Origin: Nocardia neocaledoniensis
Lineage (GTDB): Bacteria > Actinomycetota > Actinomycetes > Mycobacteriales > Mycobacteriaceae
Assembly: GCF_003182135.1 (NCBI RefSeq)
Contig: NZ_QGTL01000001.1
Coordinates: 186,001-250,000, forward strand
DNA: 64,000 nt
Reading direction: 5' to 3'
Of this stretch, positions 19,710 through 31,414 are shown one piece after another. The notes below the pieces were generated by a model. It was not told the origin of the DNA. It saw nothing but the letters and a program-made list of their open reading frames with translations, and made no database searches. The position numbers and the translations under genes are program-made. Numbering within the stretch: the stretch's first letter is position 1; the number at the start of each line of letters is the position of its first letter.

Positions 19710-20675
19710 ATGCATGCGATTCAGGTTTCCGAGCACGGTGGTCCCGAGGTTCTGCGGTACGTGGAGGTGGCCGATCCGCCGATCGGGCCGGGTCAGCTGC
19801 TGGTCGACACCCAGGCCGTCGGCGTCAACTACATCGACATCTACTTCCGCACCGGCCTGTATCCGCAGCAGACGCCCTATGTTCCCGGTTCGGAGGGCAC
19901 CGGCGTCGTCGCGGAGGTCGGCGCCGAGGTGACCGAGTTCGCCGTCGGCGACCGGGTCGCGTGGGCGGCGGCGCCGGGCAGCTACGCCGACCGGGTCGCC
20001 GTCGACGCTGCGGTGGCCGTGAAGGTGCCCGAAGGCGTGGACACGACCGTCGCGGCGGCCGCGCTGCTGCAGGGCATGACCGCGCACTACCTCGTCGAAT
20101 CGGTGTTCCGGCCCGAGCCGGGCGACCCGGTGCTGATCCACGCGGGCGCGGGCGGTGTCGGCCTGCTGCTGACGCAGATGGCCGCCGCCAAGGGCGCGCG
20201 GGTGATCACCACGGTCTCCACCGACGACAAGGAGAAGCTCTCGCGCGCGGCGGGCGCGTCCGAGGTGCTGCGTTACGGCGACGACCTCGCCGACCGGGTC
20301 CGCGCGCTCACCGGTGGGACCGGCGTCGCCGCGGTCTACGACGGCGTCGGCGCGAGCACGTTCGAGGCCAGCCTCGCCTCGCTGCGCGTCCGCGGCACCC
20401 TCGCCCTGTTCGGCGCGGCCAGCGGCGCCGTCCCCCCGTTCGACCCGCAGCGCCTCAACCCTGCCGGTTCGCTCTGGCTGACCCGTCCCTCGCTGGGCGC
20501 CTACACGCGGGACCGCGCCGAATTCCTGTGGCGCGCCACCGATGTCTTCGACGGCATCGCTACGGGCACCCTGAACCTGCGCGTCGGCGCCACCTACCCG
20601 CTCGCCGACGCGGCCCAGGCGCACCGCGATCTCGCCGCGCGCAAGACCACCGGCTCGATCGTCCTGCTGCCGTAG
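19710..20675 (+). CDS. qor: Quinone oxidoreductase (zeta-crystallin family)
   Basis: This 321-residue enzyme is an NADPH-dependent quinone reductase of the MDR superfamily without structural zinc. GVNYIDIYFRTGLYP, PYVPGSEGTGVV and the nucleotide-binding HAGAGGVGLLLTQMAAAKGA are all characteristic of Qor. It would reduce quinones, probably one electron at a time, in the cytoplasm. The ATG at MHAIQVS follows AAAGGGG. It lies next to ctaB as in M. tuberculosis (Rv1454c). A long in-frame region upstream is inside the antisense neighbour and was not used. Confidence 0.9.
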   Translation: MHAIQVSEHGGPEVLRYVEVADPPIGPGQLLVDTQAVGVNYIDIYFRTGLYPQQTPYVPGSEGTGVVAEVGAEVTEFAVGDRVAWAAAPGSYADRVAVDAAVAVKVPEGVDTTVAAAALLQGMTAHYLVESVFRPEPGDPVLIHAGAGGVGLLLTQMAAAKGARVITTVSTDDKEKLSRAAGASEVLRYGDDLADRVRALTGGTGVAAVYDGVGASTFEASLASLRVRGTLALFGAASGAVPPFDPQRLNPAGSLWLTRPSLGAYTRDRAEFLWRATDVFDGIATGTLNLRVGATYPLADAAQAHRDLAARKTTGSIVLLP

Positions 20676-20684
20676 CCCCGAACA

Positions 20685-20721
20685 CGACAGCGGCCGGGCG
20701 TTCACCGCCCGGCCGCTGTCG
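20685..20721. terminator. Bidirectional terminator between qor and ctaB
   Basis: A 16-bp perfect stem (CGACAGCGGCCGGGCG and its complement) with a TTCAC loop separates the converging genes. It is one of the two longest stems in the window. Confidence 0.78.
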
Positions 20722-20733
20722 TTGCGCGAGGAT

Positions 20734-21723
20734 TCAGAGGCCGACGAGGCTGCCCAGGGTCGTCCAGCCGAGCACCGAGTCGACAGCGAGGCCACAGAAG
20801 ACCACGGCCAGGTAGTTGTTCGACTGCAGGAACAGGCGCAGCGGCTTCACGGATTCGCCGCGGCGCACGCCGGCGTAGAGCTGGTGGGCCATCAGCAGGA
20901 ACCAGGCGCCGGCGACCAGGGCGACGGCCGCGTAGATGACGCCGGTCGCGGGGACCAGCGCCAGGGTCGCGAGCACGGTCAGCCAGGTGTAGATGACGAT
21001 CTGCTTGGTGACGACCTGCTCGGTGGCGACCACCGGCAGCATCGGCACGCCCGCCGCGCGGTAGTCCTCCTTGTAGCGCATGGCCAGCGCCCAGGTGTGC
21101 GGCGGCGTCCAGAAGAAGATCACCAGGAACAACACGATCGCGGGCCAGCCGATGGTGCCGGTGACGGCCGACCAGCCCACGAGGGCGGGCATGCAGCCCG
21201 CGGCGCCGCCCCACACCACGTTCTGCGAGGTCCGCCGCTTGAGGCCCTTGGTGTAGACGAAGACGTAGAACAGGATCGTCGCGACCACCAGCACACCGCT
21301 GAGCAGATTGGCCTGCCACCACAGCCAGCCGAACGAGATCGCGCCGAGCGCCACGCCGAAGACGAGCGCGTGCCTGGTCGGCACCGCGTCGCGGGCCAGC
21401 GGCCGCCGCGCGGTCCGCTTCATCACCTTGTCGATGTCGGCGTCGGCGACGCAGTTGAGGGTGTTGGCGCTGGCCGCGCCCATCCAGCCACCGAACAGGG
21501 TGACCAGGATCAGCCGGATGTCGACGGTGCCGCGATCGGCCAGCAGCATCGTCGGGATGGTGGCGACGAGCAGCAGCTCGATGACCCGGGGCTTGGTGAG
21601 CGCGATGTAGGCCAGCGGCTTGCGCACGATCTTGGCGACGAGGCCGTCGCCGGTGATCCGGTCGGCCAGCGCCGTCGAGGAAGTGTGCGCACCGCTACTA
21701 CCCGGCTGGGGATCGATCCGCAC
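20734..21723 (-). CDS. ctaB: CtaB, protohaem IX farnesyltransferase (haem O synthase)
   Basis: The 329-residue UbiA-family prenyltransferase adds farnesyl to haem B to give haem O, the substrate of CtaA. The first aspartate motif is visible as [22 protein letters not shown] and the second region around YTKGLKRRT; about nine helices follow. The chosen start is the GTG at 21723, which has AGGAGA six bases upstream; an ATG 12 codons earlier has no ribosome site. It is divergent from tkt across a 429-bp gap with two hairpins. Confidence 0.9.
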   Translation of the reverse strand: MRIDPQPGSSGAHTSSTALADRITGDGLVAKIVRKPLAYIALTKPRVIELLLVATIPTMLLADRGTVDIRLILVTLFGGWMGAASANTLNCVADADIDKVMKRTARRPLARDAVPTRHALVFGVALGAISFGWLWWQANLLSGVLVVATILFYVFVYTKGLKRRTSQNVVWGGAAGCMPALVGWSAVTGTIGWPAIVLFLVIFFWTPPHTWALAMRYKEDYRAAGVPMLPVVATEQVVTKQIVIYTWLTVLATLALVPATGVIYAAVALVAGAWFLLMAHQLYAGVRRGESVKPLRLFLQSNNYLAVVFCGLAVDSVLGWTTLGSLVGL

Positions 21724-22152
21724 TGTTTCTCCTCGCACGCTGTGCTTCGCATCCGGCATTGGAACCAGCAGCGCGCGGCTGCGGCGCGGCCACTACTACA
21801 GACGATGGTAGACCCACGCCGGTGCCGCTCCACGCCAGGCCCCCGCCACCGTGGGCCCCGTCACGGCGCCCTCGAGGCCGCCCACGGCGGTGAACCCGCG
21901 CCGACGCGCAGGTGAACGGTGACGTCGGCGAGCCATCGCCCGACGCGCCGGGCGATGCCACCGACACCGCGAACGGTGTCGCCGCTCCACTCTAGACTCA
22001 CAACCAGGGTTCGCGCCGGTCCCGTGGAGCTCCACCACTAGGGTAGGGGTGTACATCGGTACGCACCCAGGCCGCGTGCGGTCCGTACGACATCCACATC
22101 GCCGCTGCCATGTATCGCCGTCGACGAAACCTAGGTCAGGAGAACCACGGTC
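21724..22152. promoter_or_regulatory. Divergent control region between ctaB and tkt with two tandem hairpins
   Basis: No gene is visible in these 429 bases. Two stem-loops lie back to back: CATCGCCCG/CGGGCGATG (21934-21957, 9 bp) and CGACACCG/CGGTGTCG with a CGAA loop (21962-21981, 8 bp). TAGACT at 21993-21998 is a candidate -10 for tkt. AGGAGA sits nine bases before the tkt GTG. The hairpins could belong to the ctaB leader or to a short RNA; no T-run follows either on either strand. Confidence 0.45.
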
Positions 22153-24294
<2,142 letters not shown>

Positions 24295-24299
24295 AACCA

Positions 24300-25433
24300 A
24301 TGGCACAGAACGAGAATCTCGCCGCGCTCTCGGCCGCGGGCGTCTCGGTGTGGCTCGACGACCTGTCCCGTGATCGGATCAAGTCCGGCAATCTCGCCGA
24401 CCTGGTCGCGACCAGGAGCGTCGTCGGTGTCACCACGAACCCGAGCATCTTCCAGGCCGCGCTGAGCAAGGGCCACGACTACGACGGCCAGCTGAAAGAG
24501 CTCGCCGGGCAGGGCGCCGACGCCGACGCGGCGATCCGCACCATGACCACCGACGACGTGCGCGCCGCCTGCGACGTGCTCGCCCCGGTGTTCGAGGCCA
24601 CCGACGGCGTCGACGGCCGCGTGTCGATCGAGGTCGACCCGCGCTACGCCTTCGACGCCGACAAGACGGTCGCCCAGGCGATCGAGCTGTGGAAGATCGT
24701 CGACCGCAAGAACCTGTTCATCAAGATCCCGGCCACCGAGGCGGGCCTGCCCGCCATCACCGCGGTGATCGGCGAGGGCATCAGCGTCAACGTGACGCTG
24801 ATCTTCTCGGTGCCGCGCTACCGCGCGGTGATGGGCGCCTACCTCGACGGTCTGCGCAACGCCAAGATCGGCGGCCACGACCTGGCCAAGATCCACTCGG
24901 TCGCGTCGTTCTTCGTCTCCCGCGTGGACACCGAGATCGACAAGCGCCTCGACGCCATCGGCACCCCGGAGGCGCTGGCGCTGCGCGGCAAGGCCGGCGT
25001 GGCCAACGCCCGCCTCGCCTACGCCGAGTACCAGGACGTGTTCGACGGTGGGGCGCACACCTCCACCTACAACCACCTGGCCTCCCAGGGCGCCAACCGG
25101 CAGCGGCCGCTGTGGGCCTCGACCGGCGTGAAGAACCCGGACTACCCGGACACCCTCTACGTCACCGAGCTGGTCGGCCCGAACACGGTCAACACCCTGC
25201 CGGAGAAGACCCTGGAGGCCTTCGCCGACCACGGTGAGGTCCGCGGCGACACCCTCGGCGGCCAGGCCGTCGAGGCCGCCCAGGTCTTCGCCGACCTGGA
25301 AGCGGTCGGCGTCGACCTGGCCGACGTGTTCGACCTGCTCGAGCGCGAGGGCGTCGACAAGTTCGAGTCCGCGTGGAACGAACTGCTCGAGGCCACCACC
25401 GCCGAACTGACCGCGGCGGCGGGGGGCAACTGA
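24300..25433 (+). CDS. tal: Transaldolase
   Basis: This 377-residue enzyme moves a dihydroxyacetone unit between sugar phosphates. The Schiff-base lysine is Lys142 in [13 protein letters not shown] and the family start motif is [10 protein letters not shown]. The size fits the longer TAL class found in actinobacteria. It begins five bases after tkt and ends four bases before zwf. Confidence 0.95.
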   Translation: MAQNENLAALSAAGVSVWLDDLSRDRIKSGNLADLVATRSVVGVTTNPSIFQAALSKGHDYDGQLKELAGQGADADAAIRTMTTDDVRAACDVLAPVFEATDGVDGRVSIEVDPRYAFDADKTVAQAIELWKIVDRKNLFIKIPATEAGLPAITAVIGEGISVNVTLIFSVPRYRAVMGAYLDGLRNAKIGGHDLAKIHSVASFFVSRVDTEIDKRLDAIGTPEALALRGKAGVANARLAYAEYQDVFDGGAHTSTYNHLASQGANRQRPLWASTGVKNPDYPDTLYVTELVGPNTVNTLPEKTLEAFADHGEVRGDTLGGQAVEAAQVFADLEAVGVDLADVFDLLEREGVDKFESAWNELLEATTAELTAAAGGN

Positions 25434-25437
25434 CCCG

Positions 25438-27012
25438 ATGGCCGGCACAGCATCGACGGATCAGGCGGCGGGGCTGTGGCACAACCCGCTGCGCGACGAA
25501 CGAGACAAACGGGTCCCCTTCATCGCGGGCCCGTGCTGCTTGGTGATCTTCGGTGTCACCGGAGATCTGTCCCGCAAGAAGCTGATGCCGGCCATCTACG
25601 ACCTGGCGAACCAGGGGCTGTTGCCCCCTGGTTTCGCCCTGGTCGGTTTCGCCCGGCGCGACTACGCCGATGAGGACTTCGCCGCCGTCGTCCTCGACGC
25701 GGTGAAACAGCACGCCCGCACGCCCTTCCGCCAGGAGGTCTGGGACAACCTGGCCGAGGGGCTGCGGTTCGTGCAGGGCAGTTTCGACGACGACGTCGCG
25801 TTCGCGACCCTCGCCGACACCCTGCGCACGCTCGACGAGACTCGCGGCACCGGCGGCAATTACGCCTTCTACCTGTCGATTCCGCCGAACATGTTCCCCG
25901 TGGTGCTCGATCAGCTCTCCGAGCACCACCTCGCCCAGCCCACCGGCGTCGACGCCGACGGCTACCTGCCGTGGCGGCGGGTGGTGATCGAGAAGCCCTT
26001 CGGCCACGATCTGGAGAGCGCGAAGGAACTCAACGCGCTGGTGAACCGCGTGTTCCCGGAGGAGCAGGTCTTCCGCATCGATCACTATCTCGGCAAGGAG
26101 ACGGTGCAGAACATCCTCGCGCTGCGCTTCGCCAACGAACTGTTCGAGCCGATCTGGAACGCGAACTACGTCGACAGCGTGCAGATCACGATGGCCGAGG
26201 ACATCGGATTGGGCGGGCGCGCGGGGTATTACGACGGGATCGGCGCCGCCCGCGACGTCATCCAGAACCATCTGCTGCAGCTGCTGGCGCTGACCGCGAT
26301 GGAGGAACCCACCTCCTTCGAGCCCCAGCAGCTGACCACCGAGAAGATCAAGGCGCTCTCGGCCACCAAGCTCGTCGAACCGCTGGACGAGACCACCGCG
26401 CGCGGCCAGTACACCGAGGGCTGGCAGGGCAGCGAACACGTGGTCGGCCTGCACGAGGAGGAGGGCTTCGACCCGCAGTCGCGGACCGAGACCTTCGCCG
26501 CGATCACCGTGCACGTGGAGAACCGCCGCTGGGCGGGGGTGCCGTTCTATCTGCGGACCGGAAAACGCCTGGGCCGCAGGGTCACCGAGATCGCGGTGGT
26601 CTTCAAGCGCGCGCCGCACCTGCCCTTCGACCAGACGATGACCGAGGAGCTCGGCCAGAACGCGCTGGTCATCCGCGTGCAGCCGGACGAGGGCATCACC
26701 CTGCGCTTCGGTTCCAAGGTGCCGGGCTCCGGCATGGAAGTGCGCGACGTGAACATGGACTTCAGCTACGGCGAGGCGTTCACCGAGTCCTCCCCCGAGG
26801 CCTACGAGCGGCTCATCCTGGACGTGCTGCTCGGCGTGCCGTCACTGTTCCCGGTGAACGCCGAGGTCGAATTGTCCTGGCGCATCCTCGATCCCGTGCT
26901 CACGCACTGGGCCGCCGAGGGCAAGCCCGAACCCTACGAGGCCGGGACCTGGGGTCCCGCCTCGGCCGAGGAGATGCTCGCGCGCAGCGGGCGGGAATGG
27001 CGGCGCCCGTGA
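25438..27012 (+). CDS. zwf: Glucose-6-phosphate 1-dehydrogenase
   Basis: The 524-residue enzyme oxidises glucose 6-phosphate to the lactone and makes NADPH. The NADP fold is at the start (FGVTGDLSRKKLMPAIYDL), the substrate motif RIDHYLGKE lies near residue 215, and the C-terminal substrate domain is complete. The next gene, opcA, encodes the protein needed for full activity of this enzyme in actinobacteria; its GTG overlaps the zwf stop as GTGA. Confidence 0.96.
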   Translation: MAGTASTDQAAGLWHNPLRDERDKRVPFIAGPCCLVIFGVTGDLSRKKLMPAIYDLANQGLLPPGFALVGFARRDYADEDFAAVVLDAVKQHARTPFRQEVWDNLAEGLRFVQGSFDDDVAFATLADTLRTLDETRGTGGNYAFYLSIPPNMFPVVLDQLSEHHLAQPTGVDADGYLPWRRVVIEKPFGHDLESAKELNALVNRVFPEEQVFRIDHYLGKETVQNILALRFANELFEPIWNANYVDSVQITMAEDIGLGGRAGYYDGIGAARDVIQNHLLQLLALTAMEEPTSFEPQQLTTEKIKALSATKLVEPLDETTARGQYTEGWQGSEHVVGLHEEEGFDPQSRTETFAAITVHVENRRWAGVPFYLRTGKRLGRRVTEIAVVFKRAPHLPFDQTMTEELGQNALVIRVQPDEGITLRFGSKVPGSGMEVRDVNMDFSYGEAFTESSPEAYERLILDVLLGVPSLFPVNAEVELSWRILDPVLTHWAAEGKPEPYEAGTWGPASAEEMLARSGREWRRP

Positions 27013-27917
27013 TCGTCGACATGCCGGACACGAACACGGTCGAGGTCGGCAAGCGGATGGTGCAGCTGCGCGAGACCAACGGCGTCATCACCCAGGGCCG
27101 GGTGCTCACGCTGGTGGTGTGCACGCTGGACTCGTCGGAGGCCGAGGACGCGATCGACGCCGCCAACGACGCCAGCCGCGAGCACCCCTGCCGGGTGATC
27201 GTGCTGGCCCGCGGCGACCGCGACGCCGAGGCCCGCCTCGACGCGCAGATCCGGGTCGGCGGTGACGCGGGCGCGGCCGAGGTGATCGTGCTGCGGCTGC
27301 AGGGTCCGCTGGTGAACCACGAGAGCAGTGTGGTCACGCCGTTCCTGCTGCCCGACACCCCGGTGGTGGCGTGGTGGCCGCGGGGCGCGCCGGAGTTCCC
27401 GTCCCTGGACTCGGTGGGCAAGCTGGCCAAGCGCCGGATCACCGACGCCACCTTCGCGCCCGACCCGCAGGCCGCCATCAAGAAGCGCCGCCACTCCTAC
27501 GCGGCAGGCGACACCGACCTGGCGTGGAGCCGCATCACCTACTGGCGGGCGCTGCTGGCCGCGGCGCTGGACGAACCGCCGTTCGAGCCGGTCACCTCGG
27601 TGACCGTGTCCGGACTGGCCAGCGAACCGGCGCTGGACACGCTGGCCGGCTGGCTGGCCTCGCGCCTGGACTGTCCCGTCCGCCGCCGGACGGGTGAGCT
27701 GCGGGTGGAGGTGCACCGCGGCACGGATTCGATCGCGATCAGCAGACCGCAACTGGGCAGAACCGCAACGCTGACCCGCACCGGTGAACCCGACCAGCGA
27801 ATCGCGCTGGCGCGCCGGGAAACTCGCGATTGCCTCGCCGAGGAACTGCGCCGGCTCGACGCCGACGAGATCTACGCCGAGGCGCTCGCCGGAATCGAGA
27901 AGGTGACCTATGAGTGA
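27009..27917 (+). CDS. opcA: OpcA, glucose-6-phosphate dehydrogenase assembly protein
   Basis: A 302-residue OpcA protein. In actinobacteria and cyanobacteria it associates with Zwf and supports its oligomerisation and activity. Recognisable stretches are RVLTLVVCTLDSSEAEDAI, HPCRVIVLARGD and PFLLPDTPVVAWWPRGAP in the first half. The start GTG is inside the zwf stop and the pgl ATG overlaps its 3' end by eight bases, a tight zwf-opcA-pgl arrangement identical to mycobacteria. Confidence 0.93.
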   Translation: MIVDMPDTNTVEVGKRMVQLRETNGVITQGRVLTLVVCTLDSSEAEDAIDAANDASREHPCRVIVLARGDRDAEARLDAQIRVGGDAGAAEVIVLRLQGPLVNHESSVVTPFLLPDTPVVAWWPRGAPEFPSLDSVGKLAKRRITDATFAPDPQAAIKKRRHSYAAGDTDLAWSRITYWRALLAAALDEPPFEPVTSVTVSGLASEPALDTLAGWLASRLDCPVRRRTGELRVEVHRGTDSIAISRPQLGRTATLTRTGEPDQRIALARRETRDCLAEELRRLDADEIYAEALAGIEKVTYE

Positions 27918-28695
27918 CCACATCGACGTGCACGACGAGCTCGGCGCCGAATTCCCCGCCGACACGATCGAGGTCCACGACGACGCCGACCTGCTCGCCG
28001 ACGCCGCGGCCGAGCGCTTCGTCGACGTGATCGTCGCCGCCCAGGCCGAACGCGGCACCGCCTCGGTGGCGCTGACCGGCGGCAGCGACGGCATCCGGCT
28101 GCTCGAGCGCGTCCGGGCGAACCCGGGCGCCATCGACTGGTCGACGCTCTACGTCTACTGGGGCGACGAACGGTTCGTCCCCGACGGCGACGCCGACCGC
28201 AACGAGCTGCAGGCCAGGCAGGCGCTGCTGGACCATGTGCCGCTCGATCCGGCGCACGTGTTCCCGATCGCCGCGTCCGACGGCACCTACGGGTCGCCGG
28301 AGGCCGCGGCCGCCGCCTACGCCCAGCTCGTGCACACCGAGCTCGACGAGCGCGGCGAGTTCGACCTGACCGTTCTCGGCATGGGACCGGAGGGGCACAT
28401 GAATTCGCTGTTCCCGCACTCCCCCGCCGTCCGCGAGCAGACCGATTACGTGGTGGCCGTGCACGATTGCCCGAAGCCGCCGCCGACCAGGGTGAGCCTG
28501 ACCCTGCCCGCGGTGCATCGGTCCCGGCACGTGATGCTGGTGGTGAGCGGCGAGGGCAAAGCGGCCGCCGTGGCCGCCGCCGTCAACGGCGCCTCCCCCG
28601 ACGACGTTCCCGCGGCGGGCGCGGTCGGCATCGAGTCGACCACCTGGGTCATCGACGAGGCCGCGGCCTCCGACCTCCTGCTCGACGAGGAGTAG
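27910..28695 (+). CDS. pgl: 6-phosphogluconolactonase
   Basis: The 261-residue lactonase hydrolyses 6-phosphogluconolactone to 6-phosphogluconate. Typical segments are VALTGGSDGIRLLERV, YVYWGDERFVPDGDADRN and the LGMGPEGHMNSLFPHSPAV motif with the active-site histidine. In that motif GHMNS replaces the more usual GHIAS, a modest variation. It is the last gene of the operon and a 12-bp hairpin follows. Confidence 0.93.
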   Translation: MSDHIDVHDELGAEFPADTIEVHDDADLLADAAAERFVDVIVAAQAERGTASVALTGGSDGIRLLERVRANPGAIDWSTLYVYWGDERFVPDGDADRNELQARQALLDHVPLDPAHVFPIAASDGTYGSPEAAAAAYAQLVHTELDERGEFDLTVLGMGPEGHMNSLFPHSPAVREQTDYVVAVHDCPKPPPTRVSLTLPAVHRSRHVMLVVSGEGKAAAVAAAVNGASPDDVPAAGAVGIESTTWVIDEAAASDLLLDEE

Positions 28696-28704
28696 GCGAC
28701 CGCT

Positions 28705-28735
28705 CGCGAGGGGCCCGGAACGTGGGCCCCTCGCG
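28705..28735 (+). terminator. Terminator after pgl
   Basis: CGCGAGGGGCCC and GGGCCCCTCGCG form a 12-bp perfect stem with a seven-base loop, ten bases after the pgl stop. No T-run follows. Confidence 0.65.
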
Positions 28736-28797
28736 GGGCGCCCCGCGGCCGATCGATATCGTCGAGTTCAGTCGACCGGCCGAAGGGTGAACACAGC

Positions 28798-29538
28798 ATG
28801 ATCCAGTCCGAGACGGTGACCGTTCCGGAGCACATCCACGGCTATCCGCAGGTGGCATTCGGCGGCTACGTGGCCGGGATGCTGGCCCGCCGTTCCGGTG
28901 CGGGCACCGTCCGGGTGGACTTCCGCCGCGCGGTTCCGGTCGGCACCCCGATCACGCTGTCGGTCACCGAACCGGGCCACGTGGCGCTGACCGATACCGA
29001 CGGCACCGTCCTTGCCCGCTCCGCCCCGGACGGGTCGAGCCCCACCGCGCCGCCACCGCCCTCGTGGTCGGCGGCGAAGCGGGCGGTCGAGGCCGCGCTG
29101 GCGAGCCGGCAGCGGCCTGTCACCGACTGCTACGGCTGCGGAGTGGAGTGCGCGCCCGGCCACGGCCTTCGCCTGTTCCCCTGGCCGGTGCCGGATCGTC
29201 CGGTCGTCGCCGCGGCCTGGACGCCGGATCAGGGTCTCGCCGACGACAAGGGCGAACTACCGCCGGAGATCGTCTGGTCCGCCCTCGACTGCCCCGGTGG
29301 CATCGCCGCCTGGGTGTTCCAGGACATGGCCCGCGGCGCGGTGACCGCGGCCCTCACCGCCACCACCTACCAACCGGTCCTGGCCGGTGCCGAATACCTC
29401 TCGCACGCCTGGGCGATCCGCAGCGAGGGCCGCAAATTCACGGTGGGCGTCGCTCTTTCGACCCGCGAGGGCGAACTCTGCGCTGCCGCCGAGGCACTCT
29501 GGGTGGTGCCGCGGGAGGTTGCCGAGGCACCGGTGTAA
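28798..29538 (+). CDS. Hot-dog fold, thioesterase-like protein
   Basis: This 246-residue protein is not a confident family match. The first 75 residues (FGGYVAGMLARR, then a beta-rich segment with VRVDFRRAVPVGTPI) and the second half (ALDCPGGIAAWVF, ending in a beta-rich region) resemble two hot-dog thioesterase domains in tandem. Between them lies a cysteine cluster, DCYGCGVECAPGHGLRL, that could bind metal. It is alone after the pentose-phosphate operon and has no near ribosome site beyond CCGAAGGG. Function is unknown; an acyl-CoA-related role is only a guess from the fold. Confidence 0.5.
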   Translation: MIQSETVTVPEHIHGYPQVAFGGYVAGMLARRSGAGTVRVDFRRAVPVGTPITLSVTEPGHVALTDTDGTVLARSAPDGSSPTAPPPPSWSAAKRAVEAALASRQRPVTDCYGCGVECAPGHGLRLFPWPVPDRPVVAAAWTPDQGLADDKGELPPEIVWSALDCPGGIAAWVFQDMARGAVTAALTATTYQPVLAGAEYLSHAWAIRSEGRKFTVGVALSTREGELCAAAEALWVVPREVAEAPV

Positions 29539-29665
29539 GGCCTCACCGGCGGCCGCGCGGACCGGTCGGCCCTGCCTGTCGACGGCTGCGGCTGCCTCCC
29601 CCTGGGCATCGGCCGCCGGACACCGGCGTCCTCGGCCGACACGAATCCGCGCGACAGGCCGATCG

Positions 29666-29697
29666 CGCACGGGCGCCGCGGCGGCAGGGCCCGTGCG
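29666..29697. terminator. Hairpin between the hot-dog gene and the ABC operon
   Basis: CGCACGGGC and GCCCGTGCG form a 9-bp stem with a 14-base loop directly before the stop of the converging ABC gene. Confidence 0.5.
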
Positions 29698-29698
29698 A

Positions 29699-31414
29699 TC
29701 AGCCGCCGGACACGGGGGCCGTCGCGAGGTGCCAGAACTCGGCGTATCGGCCGTCCGCGGCGAGCAGTTCGTCGTGCGTGCCTTGTTCCGCGATCCGCCC
29801 ACCGTCGAGGAAGACGACATGATCGACCGTGCGGACGGTGTTGAGCCGGTGTGCGACCATCACGACGGTGCGGCCACGCATCAGCCGTTCGATGCCCGCG
29901 TGCACGGCGGCCTCGTTGGCCGGGTCGAGCGCCGAGGTGATCTCGTCGAGCAGCACGATCGGAGCGTCCTTCAGCAACGCGCGGGCGATCGAAACCCGTT
30001 GGCGCTCACCGCCGGAGAGCAGCGCGCCGCCCTCACCGACCGCGGCCGACCAGCCGCCGGGCAGTCGCTCGATCACCTCGTCGAGCCGCGCCGCGGTCGC
30101 CGCGGCGCGCACCTCGGCGGTGCTCGCGTCGGGGCGGCCGAGGCGGATGTTGTCCTCGATCGTGCCGTCGAACAGGTAGACGTCCTGGAACACGATCGCC
30201 ACCCGCGCCATCAGCGTCGCCGTGTCGATGTCGCGGACGTCGACGCCACCGTGCCGCACCGCGCCCGCGTGCACGTCGTGGAACCGGGCGAGCAGGTGCA
30301 GCAGCGTGCTCTTACCCGCGCCGGACGGGCCGACGATCGCGTAGCGGGCGCCCTGCGGCACGGTCAGCGTGAGTCCGTCGAGCACCGTGCGGTCCTCGTG
30401 CCGGAAGGTGACGGCGTCGAAGGCCAGGTCGTGGCGGTCGGGGTGGATCGGGTCGGCGGGTTCGGGCAGCGGCGCGGTGCGCAGCAGGTCGTCGAGGCGG
30501 TCCAGCTGAGAGCGGGCGCTGCGGATCTTGCCGCCGAGATCGGCCAGCGACAGCAGCGGTTCGGCGCACCGCGCGGCCAGCACCAGCATCGCCAGCACCT
30601 CCGCGACGCCGATGCGGCCCCCGAGCGCGAGGTACACGCCGAGCGCGAGCAGGACGGTGAACATCGCCTGCACGACGAGCGTGAGCCCGACCATGCCGGG
30701 CAGCGCCGATCGCACCGAGCGGTGGGTCGAGCGCTGGATGCCGCGCAGCGCGTCGTCGAGCAGGTCGAAGCGCTCCGCGGCCCGACCGCCCGCCCGCAAC
30801 ACGGGCTGGGCCTGCAGGTATTCGATGACGCGGCCGGTGGCCCGCTGATCACGGTCGTGGCGTTCGGCGTCGGCGGCGGCCATCGCGCGCCCCGACCAGG
30901 CCTGGATCGCCGCGACGAGCGGGACGGCGAGCAGCGCGGCCACTACGAGCCGCCAGTCGTAGACGGCCATGACGACCACGATGGTCAGCGGGGTCAGCGT
31001 AGCGGTGACGAACGGCGCCAGCAGGTGCGCGATCACCCCCATGGCCTCGAGGACGCCGCGGCTGGCGAGCGCCGACACCTCACCGACCCGCTCCGGCCCG
31101 TACCACCCGATCGGCAGCCGGGCCAGATGGTCGCCGAGCCGGTGATAGGTCCCGCGCAGCAGCGTGGTTCCGGCGCGGAACCCGGCCAGATCGGCGAGAT
31201 AGCGCAGTGCCGCGTAGAGGGCGACGCCGGCGCCGAAGGCGACCAGCCAGGGCCAGGCGCGGGCCGGCTCGCCGCCGAACAGTTCCCGGAGCACGGGTAC
31301 CAGAAGGAGATAGGACAGTCCTTCCACCACCGCGGCGACGCTCATCAGCACCACGGCGCGGCGGACCGGACCGGCGTACTGATGGCCGAGCACGCGGAGC
31401 AACGTGCGGATCAT
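29699..31414 (-). CDS. ABC half-transporter (permease-ATPase fusion), second subunit; IrtB/YbtP-like
   Basis: The 571-residue protein has an N-terminal six-helix type IV exporter-fold membrane domain (about residues 10-320) and a C-terminal ATPase: Walker A GPSGAGKST, signature LSGGERQRVSIA, Walker B into LLDEITSALDPANEAAVH. It overlaps the upstream subunit as ATGA, so the two should form a heterodimer. The DEITSALDPANEA form recalls the IrtB/YbtP group, which imports siderophores in spite of the exporter fold. Cargo and direction are inferences. A plus-strand TetR gene beyond the partner probably regulates the pair. Confidence 0.8.
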   Translation of the reverse strand: MIRTLLRVLGHQYAGPVRRAVVLMSVAAVVEGLSYLLLVPVLRELFGGEPARAWPWLVAFGAGVALYAALRYLADLAGFRAGTTLLRGTYHRLGDHLARLPIGWYGPERVGEVSALASRGVLEAMGVIAHLLAPFVTATLTPLTIVVVMAVYDWRLVVAALLAVPLVAAIQAWSGRAMAAADAERHDRDQRATGRVIEYLQAQPVLRAGGRAAERFDLLDDALRGIQRSTHRSVRSALPGMVGLTLVVQAMFTVLLALGVYLALGGRIGVAEVLAMLVLAARCAEPLLSLADLGGKIRSARSQLDRLDDLLRTAPLPEPADPIHPDRHDLAFDAVTFRHEDRTVLDGLTLTVPQGARYAIVGPSGAGKSTLLHLLARFHDVHAGAVRHGGVDVRDIDTATLMARVAIVFQDVYLFDGTIEDNIRLGRPDASTAEVRAAATAARLDEVIERLPGGWSAAVGEGGALLSGGERQRVSIARALLKDAPIVLLDEITSALDPANEAAVHAGIERLMRGRTVVMVAHRLNTVRTVDHVVFLDGGRIAEQGTHDELLAADGRYAEFWHLATAPVSGG

